Of a stretch of 64,000 nucleotides of DNA, positions 46,126 through 57,600 are shown piece by piece. The DNA lies in the NCBI GenBank assembly GCA_039720395.1, contig CM077827.1, positions 21,189,117 through 21,253,116 of the forward strand, given 5' to 3'. Numbering within the stretch: the stretch's first letter is position 1; every line of letters begins with the position of its first letter. This stretch comes from Liquidambar formosana (lineage: Eukaryota; Streptophyta; Magnoliopsida; Saxifragales; Altingiaceae). A program made the translations under genes and the position numbers. The notes beneath the pieces were generated by a model that did not search any database, was not told the origin of the DNA, and saw nothing but the letters and a program-made list of their open reading frames with translations.

Positions 46126-46538
46126 TTTTCTTTCCTCTTTTTCTCTTTTCTATTTTTCTTTGATTTTTTTGCTTATGTGGACAAATGAATAGATGATATG
46201 CATGCTGTCTTGCAGTAATAATTGTTTATTTGTGTTGTGTTTAAAACTTTAATTTAGCCCAATTAAATTAAGAGACCAACTAGGATGATATGGGTTCCTA
46301 TAGGCGTTGCCTAAAGCCTTCCCATATCGTAACTTAGCCTCCGAACCCACAATCTTTGATTTTCGAAAGATCTTTAGCCTTACTATTTTAAACATGGAGC
46401 CATTCATTTGTTTTCTTAAAACAAAATTAGTTTTTAGGGTTTTCCTTGTTTCCTTTAAAAAATAAGGTGGCGACTCCTTTTTCAACCACTTAACGTGGGC
46501 CCAATTCCCGAGGTCCACAATTTGTTTAAATAGTTTTC

Positions 46539-47013
46539 CCTCATATTGTTCACCAATGCAACTGGTGTAATATGGGAGGACCTTCATCAAACGTAGTTCA
46601 ATGTAAGGTATAAATACCTTATATTGTACACTGATACAACTAGTGTAATATGGGAAGACCTTCATCGAACAAAGTTCGGTGTAAGCTATGGATACCTTAT
46701 ATTGTACACCGATGTCACTGGTGCAATATAGGAAAACCTTTCATCGAACAAAGTTCGGTGTAAGTTATGGATACCTCATATTGTACATCGATGCAATTGG
46801 GGCAATATAGGATGACCTTCATCGAACGTAGTTGGATGTAAGCTATGGATACCTCATATTATTCACCGATGCAACTAGCGTACAATATGAGTAGTATGTG
46901 TGAAGAGTTCTGTGGAACTCATGAGGAGTACCTTTGTGTGTGAGGAGTTTTGCGAAACTCCTGAGGAGTACCTTTGCGTGTGAATAGTTTTATAGAACTC
47001 ATGAGGAATATGA
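46539..47013 (+). repeat. Two minisatellites (~78 bp and ~40 bp)
   Basis: 46539-46891: about four and a half units of about 78 bp with ATATTGTACACCGATG and GACCTTCATCGAACAAAGTTCGGTG. The GAAC.AAGTTC part of each unit is itself a small dyad. 46892-47013: three units of about 40 bp with GTGTGANNAGTTNTGTGGAACTC and ATGAGGAGTACCTTTG. The arrays lie just before the next LTR-C copy, where Tat elements carry hypervariable repeats. The source element's coding part is not present. Confidence 0.75.
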
Positions 47014-47189
47014 TGGTGTGTGGAAGCTAGTTTGTGTATGACGACTTCTATGGGTAGGTGGCATTCGACCTATAGAATTCAGTGATATAATCACCTTCTT
47101 TCCATTTGTTTCCCTAATTAATGGGTATTAATAAAATTAATATCACCAAGCAAAAATGGGTTGCTCTTCTATCATTGGTTCACAGCATT

Positions 47190-48977
47190 AGGTTTTTAAG
47201 GCATTAAGGATCATGCATATGAATTTTAGTTCAATTTGGAGGAGGTTTCAATAGTTAATTAGAGATTTTGTGACTTTAAAGGCATTATTGTCTTTTAAGT
47301 CATATCTTTTCCATTTGACTTTGAAATGATCTCTAAGTTGTCAATTGGAGTTCATATTGATATATAGGAGATATTTATAGGTTCAATTCGATGAATTAAT
47401 GGTTTAAAATCAATTCGGCTCATAATAGTTCGAGTTGGCTAAAAGATGCTCTCTTGGTTCGCTCAAATTAAATCATGTGACCCACTCAATTTTCTTCCAT
47501 TTAACCTTAATTGGTCTTAATTTTATCCCCAAATATGTTTTAAAATGTTGAATTTTGGTTTGGAAAACATTCGGCTCAACCCTGTGTGCAAACCCTAGCT
47601 TTGCGACGATGGTGCACTATACTTAGCTACCTTTGTAAAACCTAACCATGCGCCCATGATTAAGGATTTTTATCTAAAAATGTGTTCCTTTCCAAAGCAC
47701 GATCGTTTTGGCTTTTTATTTTATTAAAATCGGACTTAATTTAACTCCTAAAAGACTTCTGAAAGGTATAGAAGTCTAAACCGAAGCGAGCTGAAGAGGC
47801 CCCTCGAGTGACCGTCCGGGGCTAGACGGCCAACCATATGGGGCTGGACGGTCACCTGAGGGAACCCATCATTGCTTAGGATTCTTCCACTTTTTCCCCA
47901 TTTTAATGAATTTTTCCACCCTTGCAACTTATTTCATTTTAAGATTGAGTAACTTTGAGTTGTTTGAGCACCAAGAGAGTCTCTAATAGCCCTAGGATCA
48001 TTATTTAATGAATTAATCTTAGCCATTAGTTTATTAGGTCAGTCCCCTACATAAAGAACATGATATTCAGCATTAGAGGGAGGCCACAAAAGTACTTTAT
48101 ACCTAGAGAGAGAGAGAGGGAGTTACGAATTTTGAGAGTTAAAGAACATCAAAGAGAGGTTCTCTAACCCTAAACAAAGAAGAGAAGAAGTCTTTCAAAG
48201 GCAAGAGGAAGCTCTACAAGAGGTAAACTCATTTTTCTCAATTTTCTAGAAATTAGGGTTTCTTCTTCTTCTATGATAGTTCTAATGCATGTAGTAGTTT
48301 TGCATATTGATTAAATCCAATGTTTTTGTGATGTTATATGTATGATTTTAAGGTTATTCATGAGTTAATATGCTTGATAGTCCTTAGTTACCTAGGGTTT
48401 TGAAAGCATTATCATTTTCTAGCCTCTTAAGTTATGCATGTTTTATATAACTTATTTGCTGTGATTATTTGGTTTTTTTCTACATCATAGTTGGTTTATA
48501 TATGTGATTTGGAGTTGAACCATGATGTGTTTTGCATTCATATAGTTTATTTTCTAGGGTTTTGGAGAAATTATCATTTTTAAATATAATTATCCTTTTT
48601 AGAGAGTAGGTTTTGCATAGGGGTATTTGATAGTGTGTTTAAGCATGGAACCACTTCTAATATGTTCTAGGGATTGATTTTATGTAGTATATGTTGATAA
48701 ATCTTTCATATGGAATACTTTCTATGTGGACTTATCTTAGGATAATTTTACTTGAGAAAGTTCATCATAAGAAAGCCTTTTTTTCATATTTTTACATAAA
48801 GTTTTCTCTTTTAGTTTATTTTTGCTTTTGTTTTCATATTTTTAGCTGTCATATGATATCCCCATGATATTATTAGGTCTTTTGCATTTTTCCTAGTTTT
48901 GTGCATGTAAACTAAGTTATTGCATGTAGGAGCATACTAGGGTTTCTTGTTTCCTTTTAATTATTGCTTTTGCATGA
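47190..48977 (+). mobile_element. LTR-C copy B, part 1 of 3
   Basis: Homologous to 43290-46519 (TGAATTTTAGTTCAATTTGGAG; TTGAAATGATCTCNAAGTTG; dyad module 47801-47862). The 5' end is degraded, so the start is approximate. The copy resumes at 50839-50910 and 62252-63136. Joining across the two insertions restores the order seen in the intact copy. Total length without insertions is about 2.7 kb. Confidence 0.7.
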
Positions 48978-50833
48978 TGTTGACACCCAATTTTGTACCG
49001 CCCAAACATTTTAAGTCCACCCCTTTTAAGCCCAGTGATGAAGGGTGATCTAGTTTGAAATAATTGATGAATGATCCTTGAAGAGCTAACGTGATCACAA
49101 TCGTAGCCCAACCCGCAGAAGCCCATAATTAAATATTTGTGCGTATGTGCAATTCATTTGTGCGTACGCACCTTTCAATTGTGCGTACGCACATTAACTC
49201 CTAAATCCGGATTTTTTCCCTCCATTTTGGTATTCCCCTTGTTACCTTATGAAGGTTTGACCTACTTTGTAACCACCTTGTGACGGCTAGAAAAGCCAGA
49301 AACCCTAACCTAGCTCCTCCAAAACCCTAATACTGCCTCTATAAATATAGCACTTTCAACCAGGAAAGGGGACCTCAACTATTCTCTAGCCATCACCATT
49401 CTTTAAACCATTCCCTAGCCACCACTTCTAAAAACCCTAGCCACCATTCCTACAAACCTAGAAGCTAAGAGAGAGAAGGACGGCTATGATCACGGAGACT
49501 TGAAGGAGAGAGTTCATCAAAGTTTCATCCTACATATCACCCAACCTGAGGGTAACGCTTACTTTTCCATCTCTTTCTCCATTATTTGAGATAGCTGGTT
49601 ATTATTTTTGAATGTCCGGACATGCTTCTCTTTCTCCCATGATTGTGTAGTTATTTCTCATTTTTTAGTATATTTATTTATTTAGTTCTCTTTTGATTTT
49701 TATTTATTTCGTCTTTCACATGATTAGTAATTTTCTGGATCGATTAATTTATGTAACCACATCGTAGAATGGGCGCATTCATCTCTACATATGTATTTTC
49801 ATTTACTAAATTAAGATTTCTTTTTCTTAGTTCATTTTGATTTATTCCCATCCCTTACTAATTTTATTTTTATCATTTTAATCTTTTTAGTTATGTGTAT
49901 ATAGATTAGGACTTGATTATCATAGTTCTTTTATACATTTACATATTTTATTACTTGTGGAAGCATATCATTAATTTCGGGGTTCTGTGAATCAAATGTA
50001 TGTATGCATAAATCGAAAGTGCGTACGCACTTTACGGTTGTGCGTACGCACCTCCTTTGTATGATCGGTTGACTCTTTTATTATATTTATTTTATTCTAT
50101 ATTATTCATTCTATACTTATTTGATTCCATATTTTATCTATTCCCTAGTTTAGGTTAATACTATGTTTGTTTATCCCTCACATATCTTTCTTTCTTTGTG
50201 TCTATCTTCTTTTTTTATCATTTCTTTATTTAGATTGGTTTCATATTTTATTATTTATTTCTCTAGATTAGTTCTTTATTTAAACCATTCCTTTATTTAT
50301 TTTTATTCTCTTCCTTACTTATCTGCTTGTTTCTTACTTATTTGTTTCTCTTTCATTATTAGTAGATTATTTCCTCTCATACTTTTATTTTTCTTACTTG
50401 TCTATTCATTTATTTCTTTCTTTATTTGACTCTTTCTTTATTTTTGTATCATTATTTAGATTAGCCCTTTTATTATATTGATTCTTTGTATAATTCATCT
50501 TTATTTATTTATTTACCATTATTGCATGATATCATTTGAATTAAATTGCATATCGCATGAATAGGGTCAAATCCAATTGATGATTCTTGTTAATTAAAGC
50601 CAACAAAACACGTGTGGGGGCCAGCTTCGGCCGGGTGTTGTTGGGTGCCTAACACCTTCCCAACAACGTACCCTAACTCCAAACCCTAAATTCTCTGGTT
50701 ATGACGGATTAGACCCTTGTTAGGGGCCAAATTGGTTCCCGAAACCAAATCGGTTGGCGACTCTTCTCCGCGCTAGCCCTTCCTGGCTAGTGGCGTACTC
50801 CCGAGCCGGCGTGGTCAGGACACGGCGCTCACA
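48978..50833 (+). mobile_element. Solo LTR-A with perfect target duplication
   Basis: 1856 bp, TGTTGACACCCAATTTTG to GGCGCTCACA, flanked by CATGA (48973-48977 and 50834-50838). No internal region, so it arose by LTR-LTR recombination. It has GTGCGTACGCAC at 49160-49171, 49181-49192, 50019-50030 and 50040-50051. The TATA CTATAAATATA is at 49339-49349. TGGCGACTC is at 50755-50763. A pyrimidine-rich low-complexity tract (50100-50520) is expanded relative to the other copies. Confidence 0.9.
49339..49349 (+). promoter_or_regulatory. LTR-A TATA box (solo LTR)
   Basis: CTATAAATATA, about 150 bases downstream of the upstream palindrome pair. The second palindrome pair lies about 680 bases further downstream. 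The two clusters therefore bracket the probable transcription start. Confidence 0.6.
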
Positions 50834-50838
50834 CATGA

Positions 50839-50910
50839 TTATTAGGATAATTTGGGACTTTTAGTATTTTGTCCAAATTTGATTAATGTCTTATGATGAT
50901 GATTTGAGCA
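50839..50910 (+). mobile_element. LTR-C copy B, part 2 of 3
   Basis: TTAGTATTTTGTCCAAATTTG and GATGATGATTTGAGCATG match the intact LTR-C (complement of about 24640-24720). It lies between the solo LTR-A and the copia element and continues directly from 48977 when the insertion and one CATGA are removed. Confidence 0.8.
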
Positions 50911-50915
50911 TGTTG

Positions 50916-53900
50916 TGTAAGGAATTGAATCAGAGAAAACAAGAATGCGGAAAAAAGTAAATAACAAAAATTTTCATTAATTCCTTGAAACCATGAATCT
51001 GATTGTGATATAATACAAAATAATAAAACCCTAATTACAAAGAAAGGGTTTAGAACTTACAGTAGGTTCTTAAGACGATTGATTGATCTTCAAACGAACA
51101 GAAACCAACAGCATAAATGTCTTGCCTTTATGGTATCCACACCAAGCAAAAATCTTCAAGTTGTCTTCTAGTTCTCCTTAGGGTTTGCTAGAATTGAGAA
51201 GAAGAAGAAGAGAGAAAGAGAGGCTGTTCAAACTTCACCTAGGGAGAGAATGAGTGAATTGTCATATGTCATAGCACTTGCTAGTGTGCTATATATAGGC
51301 ACACCACTAGGGCCGGCCAAGGGGAATCCCACTCTAAGTGGGATTTGCAATTTCTCTAAATTGCACTTGAACCCCTCCTATTTACATCAAATGCAAGTAT
51401 GGCCTTTACGAACTTTTCTTAATGCACTATTGCCCTTTCTCTCACAACTTAAAGTCCCTCTTCACTTATTGGTGTGTGACCCATTGGGTTTACAACATTT
51501 AGTAGTAGGTAATGACACAAAGAATGCCCAATGGAACACTTTCCATTAAAGGCTTAATTGGAATACCTTCCAATTCCCTAATTGATTATAACTCACTTAC
51601 ATCAATTAGGGCTTCTACTAACCATGAGTAACACCTAGCATAGCTCATGGTGTGTGTAGACACCCCATTTTGTCTCCATATTTTTATGAGTTCCCAATGA
51701 TGAGGTCTGTAAAGTTTGCTGCCAATCCTAGGTTCCTTTTCTGATGAGTTGAATGAGTGTATTGATTAGTACGTACAAATGGTTGTGTTACGTGCGCGCA
51801 CACATGATCATAGCCCTTAAAAGTGAGTTAAATGGAAGGGATTGGGATGATGCGTACACATGAATGGGATATGCGTACACGTGACACCACTATGCGTACG
51901 CATAGTGTGGTTATGAGTGCGCATGGCCCACTATGCATACGTGTAACTTGTGCGGATAATTCAGAATTATGCGTACGCATTATACAGCCACGCGTGCACT
52001 CCATTTGATCGCGCGTACGCGTGGAAATCTTTATTTTTCTTATTTTTCGAGATGATCTCCCCAAATCGTGGGGAGGGGGCTCGTAGCATACCTTTTAGGA
52101 ACAAGAGGAGCGGCGCTGAGTGGCTAGAGAAGCTCCTAGGGTTCCAAAGGTTAACCTAATCCTTCCCTATATATAGCTAACTATAGGGTTTGGAGAGGGG
52201 ATTTGACTTTTGGGTGTTTGGAGGCTAGGCAAACGAGAGAAAAAGAGAAAACTGAGAGAGAGAAAGAAAAAGAACTAGGAAGGATTGGCAGTGGACCTGA
52301 GGGGATGATCAATTTATATTCTGCAGTTGGTAAAATATTCCCCACTTGGCCTATTTAATTTATTTGCATATTGAAATGATCTGCTGATTATTCACATGTG
52401 TTTTATGAATAGTTTTGATGATGATTTATGGTCAAATATGCATGCTTAGTACTGTGGTCATGGGTTTAGAATTGGTGCAATTATAGAGAAAATTGTGATT
52501 TAATTTTAGATCATGGCGCGCGCGCGCACATGAAGGTGTACGCACGATTGTTTGCCATGCGTACGCTTATAAATGCACGTACGCGTGTATATGGATGCGC
52601 ATGCCCATATTGATTAGACGTACGTGTGAGAATAGGTTTAACCATTTGTTTTGCAGAGTAGTAAATTAGATGAGCGTACGTGTGTCACTATGCGCGTACG
52701 CTTTGCTTTTGATGCGTACGCACATTAATCTATGCGTGCGTTTGTTTTATAGTGCGTACGCACATTTGTTGCAGGGATGAAACGTGGTACGCGTACGCGT
52801 AATTCGCAGCATGCACACGCATAAGGTCCCATGTGCACGCACGGCCTAGTGTGCGTACGCATGGTTCTTTGGTTACTTTTTCCCCTTCCTTCATTTTTAC
52901 TTTATTGTCATTTCTTTATTATATCTTTTGTACTTCTCTTGCAGGATGCTTTGTAGGATAGGTATAGCTTGTTTATCATCTATTATTTTATTTTATTTTA
53001 TTTCTTTATGTTTTCTTTACTTTTTTTTATTATTTTTTTTATTTACTTTATTTAATTCTAGTATTTGCTGCATAATGTACATAACTGCCATAACGTGTGT
53101 GTATTTTAATTCTTTACATGAATAGGGATAATTTTAATTAAATTAAATAATTAAATATGATTAATAGACATAAAGTGGGGGCCGATCTACGGATCGGGCG
53201 CCATTGGGTGCCTAACACCTTCCCAATGGCGTACCCTAACTCCGAACCTACTTTGGTAATGACGAGTTAGATCCTTGCAAGGGGTCAGTTTGGTTCCCAG
53301 GTTTTCCTGGGTGGCGACTCCTCTCCGCACTAGTCCTTTGAAGCTAGTGCGTATTCCAGAGCCCTAAGTGTTCGCGGAGCGCGGCGCTCACAGTGTGGTC
53401 CTAAATAAGGTGAAATAAAATTATACAAAGAACCCTTCAGTTACAGTTTAAGGTTACAATTATATCCTTCCATTATACGCAATGTTTCTGATTAAACCAA
53501 TAAGACATGGAAGTCTGTCAAGTCCCTAATTCAATACATTTATGATCACTCACACAAATCAACTTAAATAGATGTACTATAGAAACTCCTTTTCCATAGT
53601 CATCCTACTATGGCCATAGACTTACATAAGTTATATTGTGAATGTCAATTATGAGACATTCCCTCCTTTTTCTTGAGAGTGATAGATCCCTTATTGATCA
53701 CCCATATGCCTTCACACATGAAGCAGTAGAGCCAATGAACACCCTTGTAAACCCCAATAGAATATACAGTTAGTGCTATTAAACTTCTAAAGCTCCATGC
53801 ATAAGACAACCATGGTGTCTCAGGTCTAAGGATTACTTGTACCACTGCAACTATGAGAAACTGATTGACAGGCAAGTAAAAACTCCATTTAGTTTATCTC

Positions 53901-54317
53901 AAGACTTTGGTCACATTCAGTGTACTTGTTTATTTATACAACAAGCACCCACATGTTGGTTATAGTGTCTCCATACAAATAGCTCAAAGACTAGCTATCC
54001 TCCCAAAAAGCTAACTTAACATGTGCTAGTCCTATGGTTCATTATTGTCCATCATAGTGAACCTTCAATTAGGAATGATTTAAGAGTTTAGTACAGAGAT
54101 ATATATACAGTCTCATAATCACAACACCTTGTGATTTTATATTCTCAACTCTAACTCTATAGACATATCATGTAAATATAAAGAATAGAATGAACATGAT
54201 AGAAAAGCCTTTTTATTAAATTAATAATAAATGTGACATACAATAAATGAAATCCTATGATTGTTCTTTATCCCTAAAGCATCATCTCTATGATTGGCTG
54301 TAGGCATACAACTAACA
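50916..54317 (-). repeat. Copia 3' LTR, split by a solo LTR-A
   Basis: 50916-51654 and 53398-54317 together match the 5' LTR at 60586-62246. The break carries the GTGTG duplication of the nested solo LTR-A (51655-53392). The ORFs in it (for example 51250-51549) are not genes. Confidence 0.85.
51655..53392 (+). mobile_element. Solo LTR-A nested in the copia LTR
   Basis: 1738 bp, TGTAGACACCCCATTTTG to GGCGCTCACA, flanked by GTGTG (51650-51654 and 53393-53397). It is the palindrome-richest copy: one cluster at about 51770-52022 (with TGCGTACGCA at 51893-51902 and 51970-51979, CGCGTACGCG at 52012-52021), TATA CTATATATAG at 52167-52176, and a second cluster of a dozen or more variants at 52512-52862. 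TGGCGACTC is at 53312-53320. Confidence 0.9.
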
Positions 54318-54318
54318 A

Positions 54319-54330
54319 TCTCCCACTTGC
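54319..54330 (-). promoter_or_regulatory. Copia polypurine tract
   Basis: Minus strand GCAAGTGGGAGA, one or two bases before the LTR start TGTTAG. The tract primes plus-strand synthesis and is typical of copia elements. Confidence 0.8.
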
Positions 54331-54680
54331 ACTAAAGCCAATTAACCAAGTATCACATACTCATCTCTTCTCAAGATATTGGTCTAACACATAACCCATT
54401 ATGTCTTAAAGCTTTGATTAGTAGGTCACAATAACTCATGTAGTTAATATCTTCTATAATGTATATATGTTACTTCTTCCAATGATTTCTCTAATCACTT
54501 GGAATTGCCGCTCTATGTGTTTGGACTTTTGATGAGACCGTGGTGCCTATGCTTGAGCTATAGCCTCATTGTTGTCACAAATCAAGGTATGGGCAACTCA
54601 ATGGAAGGAATAACTCCAAGTTCTAAATGAACTTATAGGTCCAAACAGTAGCCCAGATAATTATAAATGCGACAATTAAT
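54331..54680 (-). pseudogene. Copia RNase H remnant
   Basis: The minus strand gives CDNNEAIAQA, a stop, APRSHQKSKHIERQFQ, then VIREIIGRSNIY, and upstream ATVWTYKFI. These are the well-known D-N-x-x-A-I and S-K-H-I-E motifs at the C-terminus of copia polyproteins. Several stops interrupt the frame, so it is dead. It lies just before the PPT, as expected. Confidence 0.75.
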
Positions 54681-57600
54681 TCATCCTCAATAATGGAATC
54701 CACTATATCTTGCATATAGCTCTTCCATTAAGTATTTCACCAACTAGGGTGAACTTTAAAAGTATACCCCATATGGATTAAATCCAAATCCATATACCCA
54801 TCAATTATGAGCAACAATTTCCATATCTAATCCAATATTCCAAAGTTGGATTGACTAATAGCTATTTGTAACAATTACAACATGATAGACATCAGGTTTA
54901 GTACATAGTATAGAATGAGGCTTCTTAACACTTTAAAAACCTTTCTTTCTGCTATTATAGGACTAGTGTCCTTGAATTCCACGTCTGAAGTAAATTAGAC
55001 CTCTCTTGGAATTCCATATGTTGAACTCCTTTAACATTTCAACTATGTACTATAATTTGGAGATACTTTGCAATCTACATGATCTATAACTATAGATCTT
55101 GTTGGATGCTTCTACCAAATCCTTCATGAAGAAGTTTTTCTCAAAAACTAAAACTTCATATTAGATAACATTCCTATATCATTCCAAATGGTTAGGATGT
55201 CATCTATTCTTAGGATAAAGAAAAACGATCGCACTCCCACTAACCTTTTATACACTCATAGTCCATCCATATAATGAGGAAAATCAAACAATTTGATTAT
55301 TTCAACTTTATAGATGTTCCAATTACAAGAATCTTGTAGTCTATTAATGGACTTCTATAACTTACACACCTCTATGGTTTTTCACCATTGGATATAAAAT
55401 CTTTATAAACTTTTGACATATCTTATAATTAAAAGGTGTTTTTATAGATAATACGATCCACATGAATTTCAGCATAACTATTATCAAATAAGTTTCTTTA
55501 TAGACAATTTTTTGCCTATGTTGAAACATTCTCAAATAGCTTAGCATTCTAGGTCTATACCTAACCATATCAGATTTAATAGCTCTTAATCATTTCTCGA
55601 GTTGATGTCAAACATCGCCTAATCATAATCAATAAGATTATTTTGGTGATCTTTATCACCAAAGAACAATTCTTTTACATTCTAACAGAGATACAATATC
55701 TCTTATATTAAAGAAATATCCAATTTGATCTATGATAAGGTTGTGGTGTAATTAAAGGTTTTGCCTCAATAGGGACAAGGGTTGGATCTTTGTTGGTTTG
55801 TAGCTTTACAGACAATTCTGTGAATTCTATCAATCTACTTTTGCATCTTTCTTTAATGAACTCTTTCTCAAGAAAATTCAGTAAACATACTAATGGGCAA
55901 CTTTTGTTCATTAGGATTATAGAATTCTATCCCAACCACTATTGGGATATACCACAATTCAATAGTTACTTGACCTTATTTCCATATTGTCTACATAATG
56001 TCTCTAGGCATACATAGCACAATCCCAAGCCTTAACCTTTTTAAGTTGGGTTTCTTCCCATATTATATCCAATATAATATATCTGGGACAAAACTGGAAG
56101 GAACCCTAAATTATCAATATGTAGCAATTTTAAGGCACATCCTAGATGAATACATTTAAATTAGTAAAACTCATTCAATTCGTTCTCTTAGATTTACCAT
56201 TGAGCTATGGTATTCTAAGATGAGTCTACTGTAATTGAATGCATGCTCTATATTTCTATATGCATTACTATGTATTGGTCAAATTATAATTATAGCTCCT
56301 TCACTTCATTAAGTAAATAATAGGTTTAGTCATCTCATAACCAAGTTACATTTGCTATATTTAAATGAGAGTCTCTACATCTCTTGTATTCTTGGAATAC
56401 GTTGCATTCGCTCTAATTTAAATTTAGAAATCAAATTTCTAGAATGTCTTAAATAATCTAGTTAAGAAATAAGTTCCAAAATTAATCTAGCAACTCTTGT
56501 TCTATTAAAATTTTTAGAGGTAACTTATTATCTACTTAACTTTCTACTTTCTTTTAGATTACACTAGAATTCAAAAAACCAAGAAGCATAACTAACCAAC
56601 AAGTTAATTAGAGTATGAACCAAAGCTTCAAAAGTTTGGTCCTTCTAGGAAAACTAATACTTTATCAAGTTCCCTTTATAATACCTTATGTTTGTTACAA
56701 AATAATTATATTACTTTGTCTTTGACTTTTCAAGACTTGCTTCCCTCTATGCTTCTAATTTTAAATCACATCTAGCTTCTCAAGCTATTCTATGTGATTA
56801 ATCATCTTCAAAAGAATGATTATTAATGAAACAACCTTTGTTTTATCCTAATATAGAAGAGGTCCTTTTAAACACTATACTTTATAATATTACTTTGCTC
56901 ACTATGCAACCTTTGTATATGATACGGGACATCAGAGGTACTTTGCATTGACTAACTCTGCTTCTGAAACTTGTTAGTCATTAACACTATCATATAGCAT
57001 GACAACAAGATGTCAATTATGCAAAGTGTCTTTTCCTTCTTAGGATGTTTTATGGAGGGCCTTTAATAAAAGGCTTACTAGCATATGAACAATCTTTTTG
57101 GAATTGAGAACAATTCTCAATTTCCTAAGCCAATCAAAGAAATTAGGTTCAGTCAAATTATCAATATCCTTTATTGTAGGAAATAAGGGTTTTGAAGTGA
57201 GTAATAAGGTAATCTACATTAACAACTTTAATTAAACAGAAGATAAAATTTTATTTTTATCCAAAATGATCGGGTCTTTAATTATAATGATACCTCCCAC
57301 TATTTTATCAAATCCCATACACCCTCTAATGGAATTCGGGAATCAATGGATTCCTAATAGGGATTGGGTCCCACTGAGAACTAGTAACCTCACATAATAG
57401 ACTTTTGGCCACTAATCCCCAATGAGTAGACAACTCTTTGTCTAATGCTTCCATAAGCAAATTCCAATCATTTAGCCTCTAGAGAAACATAAACCTAACA
57501 TAATAGCATTTTGGAATATAATCTCTAGTTAAGTCAAACCCACCATTCACATAGGTTTGGTCATCATGACACACTCCTCACATAATAGAATTTTGAAATA

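Larger units (their letters stand above)
43290..46519 (+). mobile_element. Solo LTR-C (forward, 3230 bp)
   Basis: Starts TGTCACACCCCATTTTTGCC, ends GAGGTCCACA. The five bases before (ATTTA) and after (ATTTG) match at four of five positions, and neither a PBS nor a PPT is adjacent, so a solo LTR is likely. Parts in order: dyad module with CCTAGG-type core (43998-44080), TATA CTATAAATACC (44266-44276), three ~190-bp tandem units (44505-45062: CTAGGGTTTCTC, TTTTTATCATGT, GTTAATATG), two more ~185-bp units (about 45230-45510: CCAGATTTGTTTATTGT), the conserved hairpin (46103-46125), and TGGCGACTC (46468-46476). Confidence 0.75.

Noticed and set aside
43290..47000. Reading 43290-46519 and 47190 on as the two LTRs of one small element
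   Set aside because: The flanking bases fit a solo LTR at 43290-46519 (ATTTA/ATTTG) better than a pair (ATTTA versus TTATG after 63136).
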